A DNA stretch of 15,564 nt, taken from contig FR893257.1 in NCBI GenBank assembly GCA_000436035.1, positions 1-15,564 of the forward strand, written 5' to 3'. The notes under the pieces are model-generated. The model searched no databases. It was not told the origin of the DNA and saw only the letters and a program-made list of their open reading frames with translations. The position numbers were made by a program, and so were the translations under genes. Every line of letters starts with the position of its first letter. The stretch's first letter is position 1. Positions 7,356 to 14,061 of this stretch are shown here, piece after piece. The DNA is from Prevotella sp. CAG:732 (GTDB lineage Bacteria > Bacteroidota > Bacteroidia > Bacteroidales > Bacteroidaceae).

Positions 7356-7739
7356 ATGGCAACAGAAGGATATAAGAGCAAGCAGTACAATCAGCCGACC
7401 AAGCGATTCGTACAGACCATGGAGTTGAAGGATGACTCCGAGCTCATCAAGAAATACAAGGAAGCGCACGACAAGGAGCACTTCTGGGACGAAATCAAAC
7501 AAGGCATCCAAGCCGTGGGAATCCTAGAGATGGAAATCTACATCTTGGGCAATCGCCTCGTGATGATAGTGGATGCTCCTCTCGACTTCGGCTGGGATAC
7601 CGCCATGGCAAAACTCGCCACCCTGCCTAGACAAGAGGAATGGGAGAAGCACGTGGCAGAGTTCCAAGACTGCGCCGCCGATGCCACGTCCGACCAGAAA
7701 TGGCAGATGATGGAACGGATGTTCTATCTATATGAATAG
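7356..7739 (+). CDS. rhaM: L-rhamnose mutarotase family protein (DUF718/RhaM)
   Basis: 127-aa cytosolic protein of the sugar mutarotase family that interconverts alpha and beta anomers of L-rhamnose (or, in some relatives, L-fucose). Matches to the E. coli RhaM plan: KRFVQTMEL (16-24), the catalytic-histidine region KYKEAHDKEHFWDEI (33-47; His38 aligns with E. coli His22), GILEMEIYILGNRLVMIV (55-72), the LPRQEEWEKHV region (90-100), and a terminal ERMFYLYE like the family's FYL end. The start at 7356 is chosen because the promoter -7 box lies at 7327-7334. The frame is open upstream to 7164, but that part would precede the transcription start. No other rhamnose or fucose genes are nearby, so substrate is uncertain. 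A 23-bp repeat array begins 5 nt after its stop. Confidence 0.85.
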   Translation: MATEGYKSKQYNQPTKRFVQTMELKDDSELIKKYKEAHDKEHFWDEIKQGIQAVGILEMEIYILGNRLVMIVDAPLDFGWDTAMAKLATLPRQEEWEKHVAEFQDCAADATSDQKWQMMERMFYLYE

Positions 7740-7744
7740 AATTT

Positions 7745-7836
7745 GTCGCCTATGACGACTCATGTTCGTTGTCTATTACGACAAGTCTCAGTCGTCTATG
7801 ATGACCAACGCTTTCCGTCTATAGACATCCTTTGAT
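7745..7836. repeat. Array A: four 23-bp tandem units with palindromic core
   Basis: Units start at 7745, 7768, 7791 and 7814. Cores: GTCGCCTATGACGAC, GTTGTCTATTACGAC, GTCGTCTATGATGAC, and a shorter GTCTATAGAC. The CTAT centre recurs exactly every 23 nt (7750, 7773, 7796, 7819). Each core is a near-palindrome able to form a small hairpin with a TAT-like loop, while the 8-nt spacers between cores are unrelated. It begins directly after the mutarotase stop codon, so it lies in that gene's 3' untranslated region. No conventional T-run terminator is present there. Confidence 0.8.
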
Positions 7837-7858
7837 AATAATAACGTAGAATTTTCGT

Positions 7859-8035
7859 ATGATGTCAGAGAACTTAGCAAGTATCAAAACTCCAGAAATG
7901 GACAAGCTAGCTTTTACCGTATTGGCGATAGAAGCATCAGCCAAAAAAGATGAATATTTCTCCGAGTGAAATGAGGAGAAGACTAGACAAAGTGGGGCTT
8001 ATCAAAAGCCTCATTCAGGATGCTATGTCTAAGTT
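7859..8035 (+). pseudogene. Frameshifted DUF3791-family remnant
   Basis: Translation from 7859 gives a DUF3791-like start (KTPEMDKLAFTVLAIEASAKK), then runs into a stop at 7967-7969. The frame beginning at 7950 continues the family pattern (MNISPSEMRRRLDKVGLIKSLIQD). A run of six A's just before 7949 explains the switch: one A fewer restores a continuous reading ...ASAKKMNISPSEM.... A second shift follows near 8024, where the expected D-C-Y appears in the third frame just before a stop at 8033. The C-terminal part usual for this roughly 70-aa family is missing. DUF3791 genes often pair with a DUF3990 (ADP-ribosyltransferase-like) gene; none is seen here. Family call is from memory of its signature. 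Confidence 0.7.
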
Positions 8036-8081
8036 TCGTTTATCCATTATTTATTATACTCTTCTTTATCATACTAAACAC

Positions 8082-8099
8082 TTTCACGCCGCTAAATTA
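8082..8099 (-). repeat. 18-bp repeat copy 1 (orphan AAA-ATPase promoter/leader)
   Basis: TAATTTAGCGGCGTGAAA on the - strand, identical to the copy at 9963-9980 that leads straight into an AAA-ATPase remnant. Here TAATTTAG (8099-8092) is preceded by TTTG (8122-8119) at 19 nt, so the repeat includes a promoter -7 box plus the start of the transcript. No ATPase coding sequence follows. Confidence 0.7.
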
Positions 8100-8139
8100 A
8101 GAATAATATTTGGAATCACAAAAGATTCAAGACGTTATT

Positions 8140-8171
8140 TTTGGTCGTTTCAATTTAAAGTAGTACTTTTG
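8140..8171 (+). promoter_or_regulatory. Bacteroidota promoter of uraA
   Basis: TTTG at 8140-8143 and TACTTTTG at 8164-8171, spaced 20 nt, match TTTG-N19-21-TAnnTTTG. The leader to the uraA ATG at 8260 is about 80 nt and contains a ten-codon open frame at 8223-8255. Confidence 0.82.
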
Positions 8172-8259
8172 CCGACGATTTATCCAACCTATCAACATAA
8201 ATATCCAATACAACGCTTGACAATGGCACAAAACAAAGACAATCATCAACAATAGTTTT

Positions 8260-9471
8260 ATGGATACAGAACAATTATCAATGACCAAGAAAACCATCGT
8301 GGGAGTACAATTCCTCTTCGTGGCTTTCGGCGCAACGGTCTTGGTGCCGCTCCTCATCGGCATCGACCCTGCAACGGCTCTCTTCACCGCAGGTGTGGGA
8401 ACCTTCCTATTCCATTTCATCACTGGCGGCAAGGTACCTATCTTCCTCGGTAGCTCCTTCGCCTTCATCGCCCCTATCATCGCAGCCAGCAAACAGTGGG
8501 GATTGCCGGGAACCATCGCCGGACTCACGAGCGTCTCACTGGTGTATTTCGTGATGAGTGCCCTCGTGAAATGGCAAGGCAAGAAACTGCTCGACCGCAT
8601 CTTCCCTCCAGTGGTCATCGGACCAGCCATCATCCTCATCGGTCTCTCCCTCTCCGGCAGTGCCGTGGATATGGCGAAGGCCAACTGGATTCTCGCCTTC
8701 TCCTCCCTCATCACCGCCATCCTCGTGCTCACCTTCTGCAAGGGACTGATGAAGCTCGTGCCTATCATCACGGGTGTGGTCGTGGGATATATCATCGCCA
8801 TCTGCATGGGCGAGGTGGACTTTTCGGGTATCGCTGCGGCATCTTGGTTCTCCTGCCCTATCTCTTTCGATACCATCACCCATTTCTCTTGGAGTCCTTT
8901 CCTCTATATGATACCCGTGGCGATAGCACCGGTATTGGAGCATATCGGCGATATCTATGTAGTAAGCGCCGTGGCTAAGAAAGACTTCGTGAAGGAGCCG
9001 GGCATCCATCGCACCATGTTGGGTGACGGAGTGGCATGCCTTGTATCAGCCTTCCTCGGCGGTCCTCCTGAGACGACTTATTCCGAGGTGACAGGAGCCA
9101 TGTCGATTACCAAGGTGACGAGTCCTGCGGTGATTCGCATCTCAGCAGCCACTGCCATCTGCTTCTCCATCGTAGGAAAGTTGAGTGCCTTGTTGCAGAG
9201 CATTCCGCAAGCGGTATTGGGTGGCATCATGCTCTTGCTCTTCGGTACTATCGCCAGTGTGGGCGTGCAGAACTTGATGCAAAACAAGGTCGATATGAAC
9301 AATACTCGCAACGTGATCATCATCTCCGTAATGCTCACCATGGGATTGGGCGGTGCCGTGCTCTCTTCAGGCAACTTCGCCATCTCAGGCATCGGTCTCT
9401 CTGCCGTCATCGGCGTCATCCTCAACCTCGTCTTACCTAAGAAGTTGGAAGAGGAGAAGACGGAGGAATAA
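8260..9471 (+). CDS. uraA: Uracil permease (NCS2 / UraA family)
   Basis: 403-aa inner-membrane proton symporter for uracil, possibly xanthine. The N-terminus follows the UraA plan: LFVAFGATVLVPLLIGIDPATALFTAGVGT with a GGKVPIFLGSSFAFIAPI motif (56-73). Substrate-site elements are present: AIAPVLEHIGDIYVV (221-235), whose Glu227 corresponds to UraA Glu241, and the family signature GGPPETTYSEVTGAMSITKV (267-286), whose Glu276 corresponds to Glu290. About 14 hydrophobic segments fit the NCS2 fold; length is normal. The ATG at 8260 lies 5 nt after a tiny upstream frame and is preceded by its own promoter. Uracil is the best guess; xanthine/uracil family members are hard to separate by eye. Confidence 0.9.
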   Translation: MDTEQLSMTKKTIVGVQFLFVAFGATVLVPLLIGIDPATALFTAGVGTFLFHFITGGKVPIFLGSSFAFIAPIIAASKQWGLPGTIAGLTSVSLVYFVMSALVKWQGKKLLDRIFPPVVIGPAIILIGLSLSGSAVDMAKANWILAFSSLITAILVLTFCKGLMKLVPIITGVVVGYIIAICMGEVDFSGIAAASWFSCPISFDTITHFSWSPFLYMIPVAIAPVLEHIGDIYVVSAVAKKDFVKEPGIHRTMLGDGVACLVSAFLGGPPETTYSEVTGAMSITKVTSPAVIRISAATAICFSIVGKLSALLQSIPQAVLGGIMLLLFGTIASVGVQNLMQNKVDMNNTRNVIIISVMLTMGLGGAVLSSGNFAISGIGLSAVIGVILNLVLPKKLEEEKTEE

Positions 9472-9513
9472 AGAATATCTGTTATGCTCTTGCGTGACAA
9501 GAGACAACCTATC

Positions 9514-9562
9514 AAAAAGCCATTCCTGGCGAGCCTCCTAAGACTCGAAGGAATGGCTTCAA
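9514..9562 (-). terminator. Minus-strand terminator hairpin
   Basis: AAGCCATTCC (9517-9526) pairs with GGAATGGCTT (9550-9559), a 10-bp stem, with an inner CGAG/CTCG pairing. On the - strand the stem is followed by a T run (complement of 9514-9518). It would end transcription coming from the AAA-ATPase remnant and face the uraA terminator. Confidence 0.65.
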
Positions 9563-9563
9563 A

Positions 9564-9611
9564 AAAAACGTCCCGATGTTTTTGGAAAAACCTCGGGACG
9601 TTTTTATATTT
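9564..9611 (+). terminator. uraA terminator
   Basis: A perfect 13-bp inverted repeat, A5-CGTCCCGA (9564-9576) with TCGGGACG-T5 (9593-9605), loop 16 nt, followed by TATATTTT. This is a strong intrinsic terminator about 90 nt below the uraA stop. Confidence 0.9.
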
Positions 9612-9640
9612 TCCTCGGGAGGTTTTTCTGAAAGCCTCCC
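9586..9640. repeat. Overlapping alternative hairpins next to the uraA terminator
   Basis: AAAAACCTC (9586-9594) is a perfect complement of GAGGTTTTT (9619-9627), and it shares bases with the right arm of the uraA terminator, so the two stems exclude each other. A third stem, GGGAGG/CCTCCC (about 9617-9640), overlaps the second. The octamer CCTCGGGA occurs twice as a direct repeat, at 9591 and 9613. Confidence 0.6.
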
Positions 9641-9671
9641 CGAAGGATGAATGATTCTGTGACCTAGTCCA

Positions 9672-9962
9672 TCATCCTTCCTTGATTATCCAGTCGGTGA
9701 CTGTACGCTGATTGCTATCGAAATTGATGCATGCTAATCTTAACATTTTGATTAGGATAAGCATCGAGAGTCGAGGCAAAGAGAGACTTACCGAATCGTC
9801 TTGGACGACTCAGAAAGACATAAGACATTCCTTTTTTCGGAAATCAACGATGTACTTCGTCTTATCTACATGGAGATAATGTCCCTCTCGAATATTATCG
9901 AAAGTCAGAATTCCTACCGGATATTTATTTACGATTTCTTCCATATTTTCCTTGCTTTGCAT
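9672..9962 (-). pseudogene. Gutted AAA-ATPase / PD-(D/E)XK family gene
   Basis: From the ATG at 9962 the frame reads KYPVGILTFDNIREGHYLHVDKTKYIVDF, the usual N-terminus of the Bacteroidota AAA-ATPase-like family that ends in a PD-(D/E)XK domain. It stops after 50 codons. Adding one A to the A6 run at 9837-9832 restores FRKKGMSYVFLSRPRRFGKSLFASTLDAY, including the Walker A-like RRFGKS. Next comes an abrupt jump to a family-like C-terminus (INFDSNQRTVTDWIIKEG, stop at 9674-9672) in yet another frame. The middle, normally some 400 residues, is deleted. So this is a dead gene with at least two frameshifts and a large internal deletion. Confidence 0.78.
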
Positions 9963-10004
9963 TTTCACGCCGCTAAATTACAAAAAAAAAATGGAATGCC
10001 CAAA
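9963..10004 (-). promoter_or_regulatory. Promoter of the AAA-ATPase remnant, with 18-bp repeat copy 2
   Basis: On the - strand TTTG (10004-10001) lies 20 nt ahead of TAATTTAG (9980-9973), one mismatch from TAnnTTTG. TAATTTAGCGGCGTGAAA (9980-9963) runs straight into the ATG at 9962 and is identical to the orphan copy at 8082-8099. A ten-base A/T homopolymer (9982-9991) sits inside the promoter spacer. Confidence 0.65.
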
Positions 10005-10047
10005 TATTCTAGCCTTATTTTGGAATATCAATCGCTAATAAGCATAC

Positions 10048-10190
10048 ATTTACCACCATACAGTTTCACCAAAACTTTGGTAATGTGATTACCACACAAC
10101 GGTAGCAGCATTACCACACAGCGGTAATAACCTGACCAAAGCGTGGTGAAGACATTACCAAATGATAGTAATCGTCTTACCATTAAAAGT
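10048..10190. repeat. Array B: five to six 22-bp tandem units with palindromic core
   Basis: Each unit carries a TNACC-N7-8-GGTNA palindrome. The GGT (last unit AGT) half-site recurs exactly every 22 nt at 10079, 10101, 10123, 10145 and 10167. The ACC half-site recurs at 10068, 10091, 10113, 10135, 10157 and 10179 (23, then four times 22). Example cores: ACCACACAACGGT, ACCACACAGCGGT, ACCAAAGCGTGGT. Outer flanks vary. It starts about 14 nt beyond the stop of the minus-strand C69 peptidase, so it occupies that gene's 3' region. No T-run terminator is evident. Confidence 0.8.
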
Positions 10191-10193
10191 TCA

Positions 10194-11852
10194 TTATTCC
10201 TCTGGACAAACAAACTTATCGCCTGACTGCTTAATCAACTCACGAGCATACTTCTCAGGATAGCCCGGACGAACAGGACGAGCACCCAAGCCTTCTGGGG
10301 TACGCTCAAACTTGCCATCCTTGGTAGTAGGCTTGATAATCATATCGTTGTACTTCACTACCATGAACTGGAAGAGCTGCTTCCAACGAGCCAACATCTG
10401 CTGAGCCTTCTCGATACCATAGTCGTTAAGATATTTCACTGCCTGCTGAGGATTCTGCTTATAAAGTTCCTGAGCCTTTGCCTCCACAGACTTCTGCGCA
10501 GCAAAATAGCTATTGTCGAGGCTATCACGCACCTCCTTCAAACTTGGGAACATCAAACTGTAACGAGGATAAACCATATTGCTTGTCATATTGCATACCC
10601 AATAAGCATTCTTGTCGCTGAAAGTCACGGCATCGGCACCTGGAGTATTGTAGCACTCAGGTTGAACGGTAGAGCTGCAATAGATTGGAGTGAACGCCAC
10701 CATGTTGGCATCGTCATTACCAAACCAAAGTACGCCGCCTATCTCTCTTGGCAACCAAGAGCGCATCTGGCTGACATATACGAAACCACTCTGCTGGGTG
10801 CTGGTAGGACGCTCATTGAAGCACTGCTTGCCATCCACCTTAAACATCAGTGGAGTTGGGCGATAAGGCATCTGCCAGATACCACCACCGAGGTCATCGC
10901 CATCAGCAACAGACAATGGAGTGCCCTCGTAATGGTCTCTCATACAAGCCTCTACATCCTGTACGCTCACCTTCTTGTCTGGCACTACCCAGAGAGGCAT
11001 ATCCTCTGCATTAGGGTCCTTACCCAAAGCCCAAGGCAGATATCGGCTCATGTCCTTGAAATGGTTCAATAACGCCCAAGCACGTGCATCGCAGAAGCGA
11101 CGACCAGAGAAGTCAGGCTTGGCGTATGCCATCTTCCAAGAGAAGTCGGCATCCTTGCCATTAAACCAACCCTTAAAGCGAGCGAACTTCACGACATCCT
11201 TGGCATACATCACGTTCCGCTTGTCCTTCATATTGAACTTGCCGATGCGGCTCTGGTTGGCGTGAGCACAGATAGCATCATCAGGAATGCGCTGAGCTAC
11301 CCAAACGACACCCTTGCTACCTGGCCCCTTGCCCATCATCTCCATGATCCAAGCCTCGTTAGGGTCGCAGATGGTAAAGGTCTCACCCTCAGAGTTATAA
11401 CCATAGGTCTCAGCCAAGGTAGTCATCACCTTGATAGCCTCACGAGCGGTCTTGGAACGTTGGAGGGCGATATAGATGAGCGAACCATAGTCGATGATAC
11501 CGGTGGAATCCACCATCTCCTCACGACCACCATAGGTAGTCTCACCTATCGTCACCTGATACTCATTGATGTTGCCGATGACATTGTATGTCTCAGCAGC
11601 CTCAGGTATCTCACCATGATACTTGTTGGTGTCCCAATCGAAAACCTTGCGCATCTCGCCTTTGGCGTGCTTTGCCGCAGGATAATGACAAAGATACTGG
11701 AACATGCCATAGTCGTCTGCACTATAGGAGCAGATAACGGAGCCATCAGCAGAAGCTTTCTTACCCACGATGAAATTGGTGCAGGCATCAGCCTCGATGG
11801 CACTAAAAGAAGCGGCAGCTATGAAAGCCGCCGCCAATATATTCTTCTTCAT
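10194..11852 (-). CDS. Exported C69-family dipeptidase (PepD-like)
   Basis: 552-aa Ntn-hydrolase that cleaves dipeptides or short peptides. Residues 1-23 are a signal-like hydrophobic segment ending ADA, directly before Cys24-Thr-Asn-Phe, the catalytic N-terminal nucleophile of family C69 exposed by cleavage. Further family marks: GKKASADGSVICSYSADD (30-47), YNVIGNINEYQVTIGETTYGGRE with the EYQV.IGETT segment, ETFTICDPNEAWIMEMMGKGPGSKGVVWVAQRIPDDAICAHANQSRIG and, late, WVPDKK and the MRSWLPREIGGVLWFGNDDAN region. Length is typical of Bacteroidota C69 enzymes. It starts 16 nt after nadC, suggesting co-transcription, and is followed by repeat array B. Confidence 0.92.
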   Translation of the reverse strand: MKKNILAAAFIAAASFSAIEADACTNFIVGKKASADGSVICSYSADDYGMFQYLCHYPAAKHAKGEMRKVFDWDTNKYHGEIPEAAETYNVIGNINEYQVTIGETTYGGREEMVDSTGIIDYGSLIYIALQRSKTAREAIKVMTTLAETYGYNSEGETFTICDPNEAWIMEMMGKGPGSKGVVWVAQRIPDDAICAHANQSRIGKFNMKDKRNVMYAKDVVKFARFKGWFNGKDADFSWKMAYAKPDFSGRRFCDARAWALLNHFKDMSRYLPWALGKDPNAEDMPLWVVPDKKVSVQDVEACMRDHYEGTPLSVADGDDLGGGIWQMPYRPTPLMFKVDGKQCFNERPTSTQQSGFVYVSQMRSWLPREIGGVLWFGNDDANMVAFTPIYCSSTVQPECYNTPGADAVTFSDKNAYWVCNMTSNMVYPRYSLMFPSLKEVRDSLDNSYFAAQKSVEAKAQELYKQNPQQAVKYLNDYGIEKAQQMLARWKQLFQFMVVKYNDMIIKPTTKDGKFERTPEGLGARPVRPGYPEKYARELIKQSGDKFVCPEE

Positions 11853-11868
11853 TTTATATTATATTTTA

Positions 11869-12720
11869 TTACTCACAAGCCTTGAAACTCATATCCAAAC
11901 CCTTCACGCTGTGGGTCAAAGCACCTACTGAGATGAAGTCAACACCCTGCTCGGCATAGTCGCGGATGGTGTCGTAGGTGATACCACCAGAAGACTCAGT
12001 CTCATACTTGCCAGCGATGATGTCAACAGCCTTCTTGGTGTCAGGCACAGAGAAGTTGTCGAGCATGATACGGTTGACACCGCCGTGCTTCAATACCTGG
12101 TCCAACTCATCGAAGCTACGAACCTCAATCTCAATCTTCAAGTCCAAGCCCTTCTCCTTCAAGTAAGCATGGCAACGATCGATAGCGTTGTCGATACCAC
12201 CAGCGAAGTCGATGTGATTGTCCTTCAAGAGAATCATGTCGAAGAGACCGATGCGATGGTTCATACCGCCACCAATCTTCACTGCCTGTTTCTCCAACAT
12301 ACGGAGACCTGGTGTCGTCTTTCGAGTATCCAAGATATGTGTCTTGGTACCCTCCAAACGCTTCACATACTTAGCTGTCATGGTAGCGATACCACTCATA
12401 CGCTGCATGATGTTGAGCATCAAGCGCTCTGTCTGAAGCAAAGAGCGAGTCTTGCCCTCCACGATCATGGCGATGTCACCCTTCTTCACAGGAGTACCAT
12501 CCTGAATAAGTACCTCTACCTTCATCGTAGGGTCGAAGCGAGCGAACACCTTCTTTGCCATTTCAACACCAGCCAAAACACCATCTTCCTTGATGAGCAA
12601 GTGACTCTTACCCATGGCATCCTCAGGAATACAACACAAGGTTGTATGGTCGCCATCACCGATATCCTCAGCAAAAGCCAAGTCTATCAACTTATCTTCT
12701 AATTGATCTACACTTAACAT
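11869..12720 (-). CDS. nadC: Nicotinate-nucleotide pyrophosphorylase (carboxylating), quinolinate phosphoribosyltransferase
   Basis: 283-aa cytosolic enzyme converting quinolinate and PRPP to nicotinate mononucleotide, CO2 and PPi in de novo NAD synthesis. Conserved elements: EDIGDGDHTT (18-27), TERLMLNIMQRMSGIAT (97-113), the PRPP/quinolinate binding DTRKTTPGLR (131-140), KIGGGMNHRIGL (148-159), LLKDNHI (164-170), IEVRSFDELDQVL and the closing GGI..DTIRDYAEQGVDFISVGALTHS. Length is normal. No nadA or nadB is in the window. It lies 76 nt below the small 71-aa gene and 16 nt above the C69 peptidase gene. Confidence 0.96.
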   Translation of the reverse strand: MLSVDQLEDKLIDLAFAEDIGDGDHTTLCCIPEDAMGKSHLLIKEDGVLAGVEMAKKVFARFDPTMKVEVLIQDGTPVKKGDIAMIVEGKTRSLLQTERLMLNIMQRMSGIATMTAKYVKRLEGTKTHILDTRKTTPGLRMLEKQAVKIGGGMNHRIGLFDMILLKDNHIDFAGGIDNAIDRCHAYLKEKGLDLKIEIEVRSFDELDQVLKHGGVNRIMLDNFSVPDTKKAVDIIAGKYETESSGGITYDTIRDYAEQGVDFISVGALTHSVKGLDMSFKACE

Positions 12721-12796
12721 ATTATTCTATTTTTAATTGATTGATTACTTTGTTTGTCTTACACTCAGTAGTATATCTTACACGACATCCATTGTG

Positions 12797-13012
12797 TCAC
12801 AACTTCTTGCCTTGATGAAAAGCACGAAGGATGCCCTCCTCATCACGCTTCACCTCAATGACACCACCGAGCCATTCCGTCATAGGCAACTCATCCTGAA
12901 ACTCGAAGTAGTTGACTACTCTTCCATCAGAAATCTCCACCACGGCTTGTGAGAGGACATTGCCATCAGAAAGACGCACCTCATGCGCTCCACATCTTCT
13001 TAAATCTTCCAT
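12797..13012 (-). CDS. Small conserved-looking hypothetical protein (71 aa)
   Basis: 71-aa soluble acidic protein of unknown function, with no signal peptide or membrane segment. Visible features: a paired acidic/basic N-terminus (MEDLRRCGAHEVRLSDG), a beta-like central part (VLSQAVVEISDGRVVNYFEFQDELPMTEWLGGVIEVKRDEEG) and a basic end (FHQGKKL). It starts 26 nt after the DUF4296 gene in the same direction, in a tightly packed operon, which supports it being real. I recall similarly placed small genes in Bacteroidales but cannot name a family. Confidence 0.65.
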   Translation of the reverse strand: MEDLRRCGAHEVRLSDGNVLSQAVVEISDGRVVNYFEFQDELPMTEWLGGVIEVKRDEEGILRAFHQGKKL

Positions 13013-13038
13013 GTCTAGCTCTTCATTGAGAGATTCCC

Positions 13039-14061
13039 TTAATTCCTAGGTCTGTTTCCATCAGTTTCGACCTGAATCTTCTCCAATCGATTAGGAGGAA
13101 GAGGACGACCCGTAGGAGAAGACAAGACAGGACGAGGACCACCTGGAGGTGTAGGTGCCATCGAGGCATCTGGATTGACTCCTGCATTATTTGGACTATG
13201 AGTAGATGCTGAATCTCCCGAAGCAGAAGGATTCTCAGGTGTTACCGGTTTGCGCGCATGCATTCTCACCAACTTGATATTCTCGATAAACATCAGCTTC
13301 AAGGTGGTAGATGACGAACTGCCCGATACGAAATCACCGCGATTCAAGAGGAAATAGCCTTTCACACTCTTGATACCGATGCTATCACGATCTTCCAACT
13401 CCGTCATGTAATGTTGGGAACTAGTGATACGGATGGTATTGGATATGACACTGTCATTCTTGAGGGTGATAGCCAACATTGCGATGCCATCACGCATACC
13501 ATCTTGATAGAGGAATTGGCTCTCGAAGTCGAGAATCAACTTATCACCCTTATGGAATGCCGTATCGACTGGTATCTCAAAGCTATGATAATTGTATGGC
13601 TGATAGGTGGAAAGCACCAAGGCGCTTGCATCCTTCCATACATTGGTGGTATCGCCCGAAGCCACGTCACCATACTGATTCATATTGTTGACATCCACAC
13701 CCAAGGATTTCGCCTCAGCCGTCAGTCGGTCGCCCAACTTCACATAGATGTCGTGCATCAGCTTGGTATGGCGCATGTAATACACCATAGAAGAATCGAA
13801 GTCGGCTTGGGTGATGTCATGCTTTTTGAAGATAGCCTCACGATAAGCTATCATATCCCCCTTCTGTTGAGCATCATAGTTCTCGTGAGCCATTGCCTCG
13901 GCGATATGAAACTCATAGAGAATATCCTCCATCTCATCCTTAGACAGATATTGGCTAGGGATGGAAGGCTTGCACGCTTGCAAGAAGACAAGCGCAATCG
14001 CCAAGAAAGACATACTCAAGAATACCTTATGTAATGATTTCATATCCAAATGTTTAGTCAT
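13039..14061 (-). CDS. DUF4296-domain lipoprotein
   Basis: 340-aa envelope lipoprotein of unknown function. Residues 1-29 form a signal peptide with lipobox LQAC, lipidated at Cys30. Met7 is an alternative start; the ATG at 14061 overlaps the lspA stop by 8 nt, which favours translational coupling. Residues 33-120 match the Bacteroidota DUF4296 pattern (LSKDEMEDILYEFHIAEAMA, IFKKHDITQADFDSSMVYYMRHTKLMHDIYVKLGDRL). A beta-rich middle follows, and the last 60 residues are Pro/Ser/Gly-rich and probably disordered. Lipid modification of this protein would depend on the enzyme encoded just upstream (LspA). Confidence 0.85.
   Translation of the reverse strand: MTKHLDMKSLHKVFLSMSFLAIALVFLQACKPSIPSQYLSKDEMEDILYEFHIAEAMAHENYDAQQKGDMIAYREAIFKKHDITQADFDSSMVYYMRHTKLMHDIYVKLGDRLTAEAKSLGVDVNNMNQYGDVASGDTTNVWKDASALVLSTYQPYNYHSFEIPVDTAFHKGDKLILDFESQFLYQDGMRDGIAMLAITLKNDSVISNTIRITSSQHYMTELEDRDSIGIKSVKGYFLLNRGDFVSGSSSSTTLKLMFIENIKLVRMHARKPVTPENPSASGDSASTHSPNNAGVNPDASMAPTPPGGPRPVLSSPTGRPLPPNRLEKIQVETDGNRPRN

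Noticed and set aside
7950..8255. 101-aa plus-strand frame as an intact gene
   Set aside because: Only its first ~25 codons match DUF3791; the rest runs through the uraA promoter, so it is a piece of a frameshifted remnant.
8127..8879. 250-aa minus-strand open frame overlapping uraA
   Set aside because: Lies antisense to a clearly recognised permease; its composition (Met/Thr/Pro-rich) is that of a shadow frame and it matches no family.
8496..9009. 160-aa plus and 157-aa minus frames inside uraA
   Set aside because: His/Arg- and Asp/Glu-rich shadow translations created by the codon bias of uraA.
9801..10088. 95-aa plus-strand frame
   Set aside because: Antisense to the AAA-ATPase remnant and its promoter; no family signal.
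10048..10190. Array B as a CRISPR array
   Set aside because: The unit is only 22 bp in total, with no separate repeat and spacer of CRISPR size, units are degenerate, and no cas genes are present.
10028..10213. 61-aa minus-strand frame across array B
   Set aside because: The periodic palindromes explain the sequence; the frame is low-complexity and overlaps the end of the C69 gene.
11262..11885. 207-aa plus-strand frame
   Set aside because: Antisense to the 5' end of the C69 peptidase gene, which has a signal peptide and catalytic Cys in the other strand.
13411..14034. 207-aa plus-strand frame
   Set aside because: Antisense shadow of the DUF4296 lipoprotein gene, which is translationally coupled to lspA.
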